Shown: one piece after another, positions 8,073 through 16,778 of the stretch
Numbering within the stretch: position 1 is the first letter of the stretch
Layout of the letters: every line of letters begins with the position of its first letter
Position numbers and translations under genes: made by a program
Assembly (NCBI GenBank): GCA_964016105.1
Contig: CAXHEX010000026.1
Span: 1-64,000 of the forward strand
DNA length: 64,000 nucleotides
DNA from: Ketobacter sp964016105
GTDB lineage: Bacteria; Pseudomonadota; Gammaproteobacteria; Pseudomonadales; Ketobacteraceae
Reading direction: 5' to 3'
The notes under the pieces: model-generated
The model's input: the letters and a program-made list of their open reading frames with translations, nothing else
Database searches by the model: none
What the model was told of the DNA's origin: nothing

Positions 8073-8091
8073 GGCCACTGGAGCAGTGGCC
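8073..8091. terminator. Hairpin downstream of the sulfotransferase gene
   Basis: GGCCACTG and CAGTGGCC form a perfect 8-base stem with a three-base loop, 28 bases beyond the sulfotransferase stop codon. The U tract is weak on the minus strand, so intrinsic termination is only possible, not certain. Confidence 0.4.
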
Positions 8092-8118
8092 TTATTTATA
8101 AGATGTTCTTGTCTAACC

Positions 8119-8787
8119 TCAATCACCAAACTTAAAGCCAAAGTGCTCAATTTCTTCAGCGTAAAACTCACCCACTTTGGCACGCCACTTATCATCATAA
8201 GCATCTACATAGCTTTTACCGGAGCCTTTGAGCAGGCGGGGCATATCCGTATCAATTCCCAACTTTTCGCATACAAAATTCATGTCATGCTCAAGGTTTT
8301 CGAAACGGCCGATAAAATCCATGGGCACATTATTGTGATTGTCGGTGATCCAAGAAAGCTGTGATTTCAGAATGTGGTCGTCGGGTCTTAGGTGGTTTTC
8401 CAAAAACTCATTAAAGCTGATTCCGGGTTTAACTCCGTTCAACTCCTGCTGCTGCTCATCCCTCATCACGTTGTGATACCAGGAGTACACTCTTGCCCAT
8501 GAATTACGGATAAAGCAAAACTTAAAATAGGAGTCGAATTGTTCTTGGGTCAACCTTTTACTGCTGCCACGTGCGCGATTTCTAACATCCCTTAAAGCAT
8601 ATTTGACCCGACCTTGCCCCGCCAAGCCCGCCAACTCACCCCACGTTAGAGGCTGGTAATCATGGACTTCCGTGTGATCTTGCACGCCCCATTTCAACTC
8701 GGTAAACAGTCCTAACTTTTTCTCGATACTGGTACCCGCAGTTTTGGGAATGTGAACAAAAATACACTTGTATTCGTGGGAAACCAT
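8119..8787 (-). CDS. Sulfotransferase family 2 protein
   Basis: 222 residues from the ATG at 8787, chosen because GGAG lies eight bases upstream. The 5'-phosphosulfate loop is CIFVHIPKTAGTSI at residues ~8-21, and the 3'-phosphate motif is CFIRNSWARVYSWY, both typical of Sulfotransfer_2 enzymes that move sulfate from PAPS to a carbohydrate or other hydroxyl. No membrane anchor is seen, so it should act in the cytoplasm. The acceptor is unknown; the polysaccharide-type genes at 12-15 kb are a possible but unproved link. It reads away from the STAND gene at 9014, sharing a ~225-base intergenic region. Confidence 0.8.
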   Translation of the reverse strand: MVSHEYKCIFVHIPKTAGTSIEKKLGLFTELKWGVQDHTEVHDYQPLTWGELAGLAGQGRVKYALRDVRNRARGSSKRLTQEQFDSYFKFCFIRNSWARVYSWYHNVMRDEQQQELNGVKPGISFNEFLENHLRPDDHILKSQLSWITDNHNNVPMDFIGRFENLEHDMNFVCEKLGIDTDMPRLLKGSGKSYVDAYDDKWRAKVGEFYAEEIEHFGFKFGD

Positions 8788-9013
8788 GTGTTGTACTCCA
8801 TAAAACTCAGCAACTAAAACGGCACCAAAACGATAAAAAACGCCACCCCAGAAAACAGGCAATAAAGAAAAGGCATTTTACAAATAGCAGCGTCTTACAC
8901 TAGTAAGCTAAACTGCTTAGCTTCAGATTACTCTCGCACGGGGACATTACAACATTTTAACCAGGGTATAAAGCCTCAACTAAATGTTCATGACCCGGTG
9001 AAATAAGAGCACT

Positions 9014-11119
9014 ATGACTCCAAGAATAGACAACAACCTGTGCCCTTACAAAGGCCTGAGAGTGTTCACAGAAGCTGACGCTGACCATTTTTATGGCCGC
9101 GAGTCAGAAATCAAATCATTTCTGGAAAAAGCCAACAAGTACGATTTCCTTGCTGTTGTGGCATCCAGGGGCATGGGTAAAACATCATTCCTTGAAGCAG
9201 GCATTATTCCGCGGCTAAAGCAAATCAATCACTTACAACCTAGCCCGCAGATAATTTGTATTAGACCTGGAATAAACCCCTACGAAGCGCTTGCCAAGGG
9301 CCTCTTAGAGGGCTCTGGCCAAGCCCCCCAACAGCTTGAACGCGACCTTGAACTGAGCCCTTTAAATGCTGTGAAAAGCTTGAAAAAAATAAGTGCCCTA
9401 CCAGAAAAAAAACCGGTGCAACATTGGCTTTTCGTGGACCAGTGGCAGCAGCACAATTGGTTTACACAATTATTGGCATATACCAGGCACATTCCCAATT
9501 TAAAACTGGTGGTGGCGGTCAGTGCTGAGCATTGGGGCTTGTTTATGAGCACCCCTGGTGTACCAGAGTTTTGGCTAGACGGTGCCAGCCTGCATTTACT
9601 GCCGCCAGCAAAACAACAGCTGTATCGAATAATTGCAGAACCTGCACAGTGTTTTGGTCGGCCACTGGATGCCAAAGTCATAGAGGACCTGGTTAACCAA
9701 GTGGCGGAACAACCGGACAACTTTCCCCTGCTTCAGTGGTATCTTACTCAGCAATGGCTAAATCCAAATGAAAGGTTTGGTCCACTTAACTCCAGCCTAA
9801 ACACATGCATCAAGTCTCTGCTCAATCAACTGAATCCTGAGCTACAGAAAACGCTGCCGCGGCTAACTTCGGCGCTGATACTCGGAGACGAGTCGACCTT
9901 GCCAAACATCGCTGATCAAATGGATACATCGCCATCCCACACTACACAATTGCTGGAGCTGCTGGCAAAGAAACATCTCATTTCCGTGACGCCGGAGCAG
10001 GGAAAAAAACAAATTGAAGTTCAGTCCAACATATTGCGTTCTCACTCAGCGCTTATTCAGAAGTGGTGCCATCAGTATGAACAAGCATCTCAGACTCTGA
10101 GTGAACTTCAGAACCTACCCTACCCCAATGTCAATACATTGTCCCACCAGCAAGCACTGAGCCTTGCCAAAAGCCTTGAATGGTTTACCCCAGACAAACT
10201 TGACGACAAATGTAAGGACTTACTTGGCCCGGTGACCCAGGACGACATTTTTAGTGAGATAAACGCCACTGGCACAACTCATACGAGAAGAAAATTTTTG
10301 GGTAGGCGTCTCGCCCAGGTGGGAGACTCTCGGCCAGGGGTGGGATGCCGCGATAATATTCCTGATATAAACTGGATAGACATACCCGGAGGAGACGTAT
10401 CCATAGTCAAGCAACGTCGCTACCTCCCCAACAAAACCTATCGCAACCCACAGGTTTCAACGTTCAAATTGGCGCGCTATCCCATTACTGTAAAACAGTA
10501 CTGCGCTTTCCTGGAGGACGATCAGGGTTGGAACAATCCAAAGTGGTGGGGGGAAGACCTTTACCGGGATCCCGATGGCGATCAGCTTGATTACGGCGAA
10601 CACCACAACCACCCAGCCCAGTATGTCAACTGGTTTGACGCCATGGCTTACTGCCGCTGGATCACCAAAAAGCTGCAAACTAAAAGCCTGATCTCGTCCC
10701 AAGAACTTGTTCGATTACCCACTGAATGGGAGTGGCAACTGGCCGCCACCAACGGCGCGAGCAAAACCCACTACCCTTGGGGTGATGACTTAGGCCTAAA
10801 ATCACAAAACCATAGGGCTAACAGTTTCGAAAGCAGATTAGCGGGTGCAGTGGCTGTGGGGATGTATCCAGAAGGTGATACCAAAACCGGTTTACAAGAT
10901 ATGGCAGGCAATGTGTTTGAATGGTGCATCAGCAAATTTAAAGATCCCAGCATAGAACACAGCACCCCAGATGATCTTGATGTTCGCTCGGTAAGGGGTG
11001 GATCATGGTTAGCGGAATCGGAAAATCTACGTTGCCATCACCGACGTTTTGATAAGCCCGACCAGCGCTATGTGGACGTAGGGTTTCGACTGCTACTCTG
11101 CACCCACCATAAGAAATAA
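9014..11119 (+). CDS. STAND NTPase fused to an FGE-sulfatase-like domain
   Basis: 701 residues. The N terminus (CPYKGLRVFTEADADHFYGR) is the signature of the nSTAND1 family; Walker A is SRGMGKTS at residues 51-58 and Walker B is WLFVDQ at ~138-143. A helical middle (about 190-440) follows. From residue ~450 the protein is a formylglycine-generating-enzyme/C-type-lectin-like module: IDIPGGD, RLPTEWEW, YPWGDD, GNVFEWC, VRGGSW and the terminal GFRLLL. The paired cysteines that real FGE enzymes use in the segment after GGS are absent (only one Cys), so this domain is probably a binding or sensing module, not an oxidase. STAND proteins are switch-like NTPases used in signalling and immunity. The gene ends one base before the convergent aldo/keto reductase stop. 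Confidence 0.82.
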   Translation: MTPRIDNNLCPYKGLRVFTEADADHFYGRESEIKSFLEKANKYDFLAVVASRGMGKTSFLEAGIIPRLKQINHLQPSPQIICIRPGINPYEALAKGLLEGSGQAPQQLERDLELSPLNAVKSLKKISALPEKKPVQHWLFVDQWQQHNWFTQLLAYTRHIPNLKLVVAVSAEHWGLFMSTPGVPEFWLDGASLHLLPPAKQQLYRIIAEPAQCFGRPLDAKVIEDLVNQVAEQPDNFPLLQWYLTQQWLNPNERFGPLNSSLNTCIKSLLNQLNPELQKTLPRLTSALILGDESTLPNIADQMDTSPSHTTQLLELLAKKHLISVTPEQGKKQIEVQSNILRSHSALIQKWCHQYEQASQTLSELQNLPYPNVNTLSHQQALSLAKSLEWFTPDKLDDKCKDLLGPVTQDDIFSEINATGTTHTRRKFLGRRLAQVGDSRPGVGCRDNIPDINWIDIPGGDVSIVKQRRYLPNKTYRNPQVSTFKLARYPITVKQYCAFLEDDQGWNNPKWWGEDLYRDPDGDQLDYGEHHNHPAQYVNWFDAMAYCRWITKKLQTKSLISSQELVRLPTEWEWQLAATNGASKTHYPWGDDLGLKSQNHRANSFESRLAGAVAVGMYPEGDTKTGLQDMAGNVFEWCISKFKDPSIEHSTPDDLDVRSVRGGSWLAESENLRCHHRRFDKPDQRYVDVGFRLLLCTHHKK

Positions 11120-11120
11120 T

Positions 11121-12158
11121 TTACGCTTGTCTGCGCCGAGCCCCCAGATCCGCTCGAAAAATTTCTGCGCGGGTTTTCAAATTACTCAAAAATGTTGCCT
11201 GGGTAATTGTGTTGATCTGATCAATAACACCAGGCTCAAATCTGGGCAGAAGTGCGGTTGCAGCTATATTTTGTTTCAGCTGCTCTAAAGTAGAAGCCCC
11301 AAGAATCACACTGGTCACTGCAGGATTATTGACACACCAGGCAATACTTAACTGGGCCATACTACAACCCAGCTGGCTCGCCACTTCAGACAAGGCCCTC
11401 ACTTTATTCAAATGGACTTCGGCTTCACTAGACAGTTTCTGCTGACGAAGCCATTCATTCCCTTCGATACTCAAACGGGAGGATGGCGGAACACCTTGGT
11501 TGTACTTTCCCGTCAACAAGCCAGAGGCCAAAGGCGACCACGTTGTCATACCCAAACCATGACGGGAAACCAGCGACTTCAACTTAAGTTCCACTTTATG
11601 TCGACACAATAGATTGTATTCCGGCTGCTCCACAACGGGACCATATAAACCGTGCCTACGAGCTAAAGAAATGGCTTTACGGATTTGCCAGGGGTGCCAT
11701 TCGGAGGTACCCCAATACAAGACTTTGCCCTGACAAATCAAATCATGCATCGCCCTTACTGTTTCAAAAATGGGCGTCTCTGGGTCGGGCCTATGACAAT
11801 AGTAGATATCGAGATAGTCCACCTGCAATCGCTTCAAAGCGCTGTGGCAGGCCTCGACCACATGTTTTCGAGATAATCCTTTCTGGGTGGGAAAATCACC
11901 GCCCCAAAATACCTTGCTGGAAACGCAGTAACTATCCCTGACCAGAGCCAACTTGGCGAGCACACTACCGAGCATGGCTTCGGCCTCACCATCCATGTAA
12001 CCTTCTGCCGTATCAAAGAAATTCACACCCTCACCGTGGGCGTGGGCGACCAACTCACGGGCTTCCGCCTCATTCAATTGATTAACAAACGTCATCCAGG
12101 TTCCAAAAGATAAGACACTGAGTTTTAAGCCGGTGTTTCCTAGCCGTCGATACTCCAT
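11121..12158 (-). CDS. Aldo/keto reductase (Kv-beta-like)
   Basis: 345 residues of a TIM-barrel NADPH-dependent reductase. The catalytic tetrad is D49 and Y54 (NFFDTAEGYMDG), K82 (SSKVFWGG) and H122 (YYCHRPDPE). The C-terminal cofactor segment VILGASTLEQLKQN is present. It belongs with the potassium-channel-beta/YghZ-like branch by its opening MEYRRLGNTGLKLSVLSFG. It is the last gene of a four-gene operon, only three bases after the radical SAM gene. The substrate is unknown; an aldehyde or keto-sugar would fit the upstream epimerase. Confidence 0.88.
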   Translation of the reverse strand: MEYRRLGNTGLKLSVLSFGTWMTFVNQLNEAEARELVAHAHGEGVNFFDTAEGYMDGEAEAMLGSVLAKLALVRDSYCVSSKVFWGGDFPTQKGLSRKHVVEACHSALKRLQVDYLDIYYCHRPDPETPIFETVRAMHDLICQGKVLYWGTSEWHPWQIRKAISLARRHGLYGPVVEQPEYNLLCRHKVELKLKSLVSRHGLGMTTWSPLASGLLTGKYNQGVPPSSRLSIEGNEWLRQQKLSSEAEVHLNKVRALSEVASQLGCSMAQLSIAWCVNNPAVTSVILGASTLEQLKQNIAATALLPRFEPGVIDQINTITQATFLSNLKTRAEIFRADLGARRRQA

Positions 12159-12161
12159 GAC

Positions 12162-13310
12162 TTAGATTGAACGAAAACGAAGAATGTTAGAATCTTTATA
12201 CTTGTCCGGTAAACTACCGGGCTTGCGAATATTGGCAGCATTGGTGACCCAAATGGGATTGTTGACAGATTCCCCTTTCACCGGCACCACATCCTCATCG
12301 CCATACACATCGTGATAACCCTTCCAAAGATAATCGCACACATGATTATACGCGCACTGATTACACTGTTTGGGTTTGACCTTTTGATATAAAGTATAAA
12401 ATCGTCCCATTCCTGCCATCAGCAAACCGCGCACACCATACTTCATGGCAAAACGCTTGTATCGGACATCCCGTAAGCCTCTCAAGGCACGAACCGTGGC
12501 CCTTAACACCCCATCCTGAATACAAACCGAAACGAAGTTATTCCACTCGTCAGGCTCAAAGTTAAATTGATCGTGATTGGTCACAAACGATTCGTAACCC
12601 GGCAAGAAACAAAAAGGAATGTAACGAACATTGGTGTGGGGAAGTCGGGCCTTATGCTTATCGAAGGCTTTAACCATTTCGCGACCCGCCTCTGCATAAT
12701 TTACATAGAGCCCTTCCTGGGAAGATACATTAGTTCGCTGAATAATGGGGTTAAACATAACCAAGCTGATATTATCAACGTTTTTATCAATGCACAGCTC
12801 TAAGAGATCGCTTAGATTGGCTAAATTGGGTTTGCAGACCACCGTATTGGTTCTTACGCGCACCCCCATTTCAGAGCAGATTTCCATGGCTCTTGTTATT
12901 TTTTCAAAACTGCCGGGAGTTACCGTTAACTGATCATGGATCTCCGAATTGTGGCCATGCAAGCTGAATAAAACATCATCTACACCAGCGGCTACCAGGC
13001 GATTGGTATATTCTCTTTTTGCCAATGCCATTCCGTTGGTGATAATGGAAACCAGTTTGAAACCCAATTCGAACTTGCAGAACTGTACAAGTTCTACCAA
13101 GTCCTTACGCAGAGTAACTTCGCCACCGGTAAATTCGATCTCTTTTATACCAAGCCTCCGCGCCCTTCGCAGTTGCTGCTTTGCTTGCTCGGTGGTTAAT
13201 GTATTGAGGTTGGTATTGGTGATAACAGAATCGTAGTAATAGCAAAAGGGACACTTGCAATTGCATCCATATCCCAAATTGATATCGACTTTAGACGTAA
13301 GCCCGGCCAT
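12162..13310 (-). CDS. Radical SAM protein with C-terminal cysteine motif
   Basis: 382 residues. The [4Fe-4S] motif CX3CX2C is formed by C16, C20 and C23 (GCNCKCPFCYYY); the GGE-like motif EFTGGEVTLR follows. Near residue 320 lies KQCNQCAYNHVC, a second cysteine cluster that could hold an auxiliary cluster, as in the SPASM/twitch group. The reaction cannot be read from sequence. It is third in an operon with an SGNH hydrolase, a UDP-GlcNAc 2-epimerase-like enzyme and an aldo/keto reductase, so a modified sugar or a small conjugate is a reasonable guess. No precursor peptide gene is evident nearby. Confidence 0.85.
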   Translation of the reverse strand: MAGLTSKVDINLGYGCNCKCPFCYYYDSVITNTNLNTLTTEQAKQQLRRARRLGIKEIEFTGGEVTLRKDLVELVQFCKFELGFKLVSIITNGMALAKREYTNRLVAAGVDDVLFSLHGHNSEIHDQLTVTPGSFEKITRAMEICSEMGVRVRTNTVVCKPNLANLSDLLELCIDKNVDNISLVMFNPIIQRTNVSSQEGLYVNYAEAGREMVKAFDKHKARLPHTNVRYIPFCFLPGYESFVTNHDQFNFEPDEWNNFVSVCIQDGVLRATVRALRGLRDVRYKRFAMKYGVRGLLMAGMGRFYTLYQKVKPKQCNQCAYNHVCDYLWKGYHDVYGDEDVVPVKGESVNNPIWVTNAANIRKPGSLPDKYKDSNILRFRSI

Positions 13311-13322
13311 GAGCGAAACCGA

Positions 13323-14405
13323 CTACAGCCCCGCAATCGATTCGATTGCCAAGCCATCTTCTCCACTGAGTTCCTCAAGCAAGGTTTTGACAATACGCAT
13401 GCCAGCACCGGGACTGCCGTAGATATCAGGATAGATTCTGGGGCCTTCCCGGAGCTGCTTATCAACGCTTTCCAAAATCTCATTGCGCTCAAACCCGGTG
13501 ACTATATTAGCTTTGTTCTGAACCGTTAAATGCCTTTCCGTATTTTCACGAAGAGTCACGCAGGGCACATGAAATAAATAAGCTTCTTCTTGCACACAGC
13601 CGCTGTCCGTTATAATAAGGCGGGCGTTTTTGATATAGGATAATGATTCGATTGCAGTGAACGGTTCGCAAAAGTAAATATTATTGAATTGTGAAAATCG
13701 TATCTTTGCACGAGCCAGCACATCGCGAGTGCGAGGGTGAATTGGGAAAATAATCTTGCTAAAACGGGAACTCAAGTTATCGATAGTGGTTAAAACATTA
13801 CACAGAAGAGAAGCATCATCGGTTAGCTCCTTTCTATGCAGAGTCACAAAAGCATAATCTTTGAATGGTGGAACAAAAAACTTGTGGGAAAAATCACTGA
13901 TCACATCCACCGTGGTATTGCCCACACAGATCACTTTTCCTCGATTCTGAGACTGGGTTTTCAAATAATCCGCTTCAAACTCAGTGTATGTAAGAAGAAA
14001 GTGCGAAACTGAATCCACCATTATTCGGTTTCTTTCTTCCAGCATCTGTGGATCAAATGAACGCAATCCAGCTTCCACGTGAGCGATTTTAATACCTTCG
14101 TACATAGCTGCCATGGAACCAACCACGGCCGCCGCCGTATCACCATTGACCAATATCAAATCAAGGTGGAGTTTCTTAATAAGGTCTGTAACCCAGTTAA
14201 TGGCGGTTCCCAGGCGGTAGCTTTGGTTGAGCGCATAATCTGCCTCATACCCCATCTCTGCAAAAATCGCATCGCTCATGGCTTTACTTTGATGTTGATG
14301 GGTATGCAAAACATAAACCTTCACACCAAGGGATCTAAATGCCTTAACTATTGAATAGTTTTTTATGATTTCAGGGCGAGTTCCCAGAACGATGCCGACT
14401 TTCAT
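13323..14405 (-). CDS. UDP-N-acetylglucosamine 2-epimerase (WecB family)
   Basis: 360 residues with the family landmarks: GTRPEIIK at 8-15, LVNGDTAA, HVEAGLRSFD followed by EERNRIMVD, TLHRKE, FPIHPRTR and ITDSGCVQEEA. Non-hydrolysing family members interconvert UDP-GlcNAc and UDP-ManNAc for surface polysaccharides. It is translated in a block with the SGNH gene upstream (16-base gap) and the radical SAM gene downstream (12-base gap). No glycosyltransferase or polymerase is visible in the neighbourhood, so it may serve a nucleotide-sugar-linked small molecule instead of an O-antigen or capsule. Because of this setting I do not assign the symbol wecB. Confidence 0.85.
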   Translation of the reverse strand: MKVGIVLGTRPEIIKNYSIVKAFRSLGVKVYVLHTHQHQSKAMSDAIFAEMGYEADYALNQSYRLGTAINWVTDLIKKLHLDLILVNGDTAAAVVGSMAAMYEGIKIAHVEAGLRSFDPQMLEERNRIMVDSVSHFLLTYTEFEADYLKTQSQNRGKVICVGNTTVDVISDFSHKFFVPPFKDYAFVTLHRKELTDDASLLCNVLTTIDNLSSRFSKIIFPIHPRTRDVLARAKIRFSQFNNIYFCEPFTAIESLSYIKNARLIITDSGCVQEEAYLFHVPCVTLRENTERHLTVQNKANIVTGFERNEILESVDKQLREGPRIYPDIYGSPGAGMRIVKTLLEELSGEDGLAIESIAGL

Positions 14406-14421
14406 TTTTACTACTCCTTTC

Positions 14422-14985
14422 TTAATTGCTCACGATCGCATCCGCGAAACAGTTGGCTACTTGTTGATTGCCCTTTTCGTTAAAGTGAACAGGGTCTTCA
14501 TAGCAACTGCGATCCAAACCAGAGAGCTCAACAAAATTAACGCGCTCAAAGCTGCTAACTATGTTTTCAATACAATGGTTGAAATCGTTTATTCGATCAG
14601 CACTGCCCTTTTTAAAAAACACATGCCCGTCCGCGAAAATAGGTGGGATCTGACCACAATAAATGGATCTATAACCCTTAACCAGGAGAGTGACTACAAT
14701 CTGCTTATAATATTTTTCAAAAATGCCTATATCTTTATTTTCAGCAACATCGTTGGTACCGATCAAAATGCACGCTTGATACGTATCTTTAATCGGCTCC
14801 GCCTCGTAGTTGACGCGAAACCACAAATCTCTAGCGGTGTGCCCATTGGTACTTCTATTGATTACGCGCCAAATGTATGGCGTTTTTTGTTCTAGAATAT
14901 CTGCCAAGTAGAGCGGATAACACCCATATGACCTAGCCCCAAATGTCTGGCTATCACCAAGACATAACACATTTTGATAGTTCAT
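14422..14985 (-). CDS. SGNH/GDSL-family hydrolase
   Basis: 187 residues without signal peptide. The catalytic blocks are GDSQT (S12), ILIGTNDVA with the block III Asn, and DPVHFNEKG supplying Asp and His near the C terminus. SGNH enzymes are esterases, deacetylases or thioesterases; some remove or add acetyl groups on polysaccharides. It is the first gene of the four-gene operon running to 11,121. The upstream 15,000-15,430 region should contain the promoter. Substrate unknown. Confidence 0.85.
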   Translation of the reverse strand: MNYQNVLCLGDSQTFGARSYGCYPLYLADILEQKTPYIWRVINRSTNGHTARDLWFRVNYEAEPIKDTYQACILIGTNDVAENKDIGIFEKYYKQIVVTLLVKGYRSIYCGQIPPIFADGHVFFKKGSADRINDFNHCIENIVSSFERVNFVELSGLDRSCYEDPVHFNEKGNQQVANCFADAIVSN

Positions 14986-15431
14986 AACTGCTTCAGGTTA
15001 TTTTAACCGTCATCCCTCTTCAAAGCTTTGCCTGGTTCTTTAAGACCCATAGCAATCCTATCGGATTAGCTACCCCAAGCTTTCTGTTTACGCGATCGAA
15101 CCCACGCATCAGCATCAATCTAAACCAGTTTGGATATTATCAACTTATTAAACAGCCCAAGCTGACCCAATCCGCAAAACCCGCGGCCTGTTGCGGCCTT
15201 ACTAACATGCAGGTATACATTTTGGCCAATTTTTATTCATCAACCAGCTGATAGGTGACCACCCCACTGGTCAGCTCCATATCAACACCCCACCATTGGA
15301 TCCCAATCTCCCGCGGGCGGGTCAGAATATCACCAATTCAGAGCTATTCCAAATCTGCATATTTAGTGAATCGCTTATTACTTAACCAGGATTTTGGATT
15401 GCAATGGCCACGGCCTTCAACACTTGACCTA
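14986..15431. other. Gene-poor intergenic region
   Basis: About 440 bases separate the SGNH operon from the SOS-controlled gene. It should hold the operon's promoter. On the minus strand a 34-codon open stretch at 15,233-15,337 has protein-like composition (for example REIGIQWWGVDMEL) and may be the tail of a lost gene. I see no RNA gene. Confidence 0.4.
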
Positions 15432-15451
15432 TACTGTATATTATTACAGTA
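15432..15451. promoter_or_regulatory. LexA (SOS) box
   Basis: TACTGTATATTATTACAGTA fits the gammaproteobacterial LexA consensus CTG-N10-CAG with flanking TA and an AT-rich centre. It ends 36 bases before the ATG of the radical SAM DNA-repair gene, with a TTGACC hexamer directly upstream. This is a strong sign that the downstream pair is DNA-damage inducible. Confidence 0.88.
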
Positions 15452-15487
15452 TATAAGTTATCTACTTTTAGACTCTTAAAATCTGTT

Positions 15488-16777
15488 ATGGCCCCAATGC
15501 GTAAACTAGCGATTCTAGCGGATGCAGCAAAATACGATGCCTCCTGTGCGTCCAGCGGCAGTATCCGTCGTGACGCCAGTAGCAGCAAAAACGGTCTGGG
15601 ATCCACCTCGGGTGGCATGGGGATTTGCCACAGCTACGCCCCCGATGGCCGTTGTATTTCTCTACTAAAGATTCTGCTTACTAACTTCTGCATCTATGAT
15701 TGTCTTTACTGCATTAATCGGCACTCCAGCAATGTTGAGAGGGCGCGCTTCGGCATTTCTGAGGTGGTGGAACTTACCCTGGCTTTTTATCGCCGTAACT
15801 ACATCGAAGGTCTTTTTCTCAGTTCCGGCGTGATTAGAAATCCCGATTACACCATGGAACAACTGGTGGAAGTGGCCCGAAGCCTGCGGGAGGATCATAA
15901 CTTTGGTGGCTACATCCATCTGAAAACCATTCCAGACGCAGACCCACAATTGCAGTCCCTGGCGGGACGCTATGCTGACCGACTCAGCATTAATATCGAA
16001 ATGCCCACTTCGGCAGGACTGAAAAAACTGGCGCCAGAAAAAAGCCATGGCGCTATACAACATGCCATGGGCAGGCTCAAAACCAATATTGATGAGGCCA
16101 AAGCGGACCACAAACAACCGGTCAAATTACTTCCATCAGCGGGCGCGAAAACGCCAATAGCAAAACGTAAAGGCGCAGCCAGACTGCGCTTCGCTCCGGC
16201 GGGACAAAGTACCCAAATGATCGTGGGTGCCGACAACAGCAATGACGCCCTTATTCTTCGCAACAGCAACCAGCTGTATCGCCGCTTCGGTATGAGACGG
16301 GTTTACTACTCCGCTTTCAGCCCAATCCCCGATGCCAATACCGATCTGCCACTAAAGCCCGCCCCACTCATGAGAGAGCATCGACTTTACCAGGCAGATT
16401 GGTTATTGCGTTTTTATCGCTTTTCAGTGGATGAACTGGTAAGTGACACTGAACAACCCATGTTGGATTTGGACATTGATCCAAAGCTAGCCTGGGCCCT
16501 GAGTAATCGGGACTGGTTTCCTGTGGATGTGAATCGAGCCAGCCGGGAACAACTACTGCGTGTTCCGGGTATCGGGCCACGCAATGCGCAACGTATAATC
16601 AGTTCGAGGCAGTTTCGTCGTTTACGACTGTCTGACCTGAAGGCCATGAGATTGGCCATTAAAAAGCTTAAGCCTTTTATTACAACCCCTGATCATCACC
16701 CCAGCAAAGATCTCGACAGCAATTTCCTTCGAGATCACCTGGTTGAAAAACCAAACCCTCAACTTTCTCTTTTTTAA
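15488..16777 (+). CDS. Putative DNA modification/repair radical SAM protein
   Basis: 429 residues. The radical SAM motif is C68-X3-C72-X2-C75 (FCIYDCLYC). The C terminus carries a helix-hairpin-helix, VNRASREQLLRVPGIGPRNA, a DNA-binding fold. This combination, together with the next gene, matches the family annotated as a radical SAM protein linked to a UDG-like partner (TIGR03916/TIGR03915 pair). The exact reaction is unknown; DNA lesion handling is inferred. A LexA box just upstream supports an SOS role. The residues around 195-225 are Lys-rich and look like a variable insert. No strong ribosome binding site precedes the start; an alternative ATG lies three codons in. Confidence 0.87.
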   Translation: MAPMRKLAILADAAKYDASCASSGSIRRDASSSKNGLGSTSGGMGICHSYAPDGRCISLLKILLTNFCIYDCLYCINRHSSNVERARFGISEVVELTLAFYRRNYIEGLFLSSGVIRNPDYTMEQLVEVARSLREDHNFGGYIHLKTIPDADPQLQSLAGRYADRLSINIEMPTSAGLKKLAPEKSHGAIQHAMGRLKTNIDEAKADHKQPVKLLPSAGAKTPIAKRKGAARLRFAPAGQSTQMIVGADNSNDALILRNSNQLYRRFGMRRVYYSAFSPIPDANTDLPLKPAPLMREHRLYQADWLLRFYRFSVDELVSDTEQPMLDLDIDPKLAWALSNRDWFPVDVNRASREQLLRVPGIGPRNAQRIISSRQFRRLRLSDLKAMRLAIKKLKPFITTPDHHPSKDLDSNFLRDHLVEKPNPQLSLF

Positions 16778-16778
16778 C

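Noticed and set aside
8001..8204. 67-codon minus-strand frame beyond the sulfotransferase stop
   Set aside because: It overlaps the end of the real gene in another frame and contains the hairpin; judged a shadow.
10980..11119. C-type-lectin-like terminal VRGGSW...GFR segment that resembles a diversity-generating retroelement target
   Set aside because: No reverse transcriptase and no near-identical template repeat are visible nearby, and the segment lacks the AAC/AAT-rich codon pattern. FGE-fold ends normally look like this.
15233..15337. 34-codon minus-strand stretch with protein-like composition
   Set aside because: No start codon context or continuation in another frame, and no motif I recognise. 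Noted only as a possible gene remnant.
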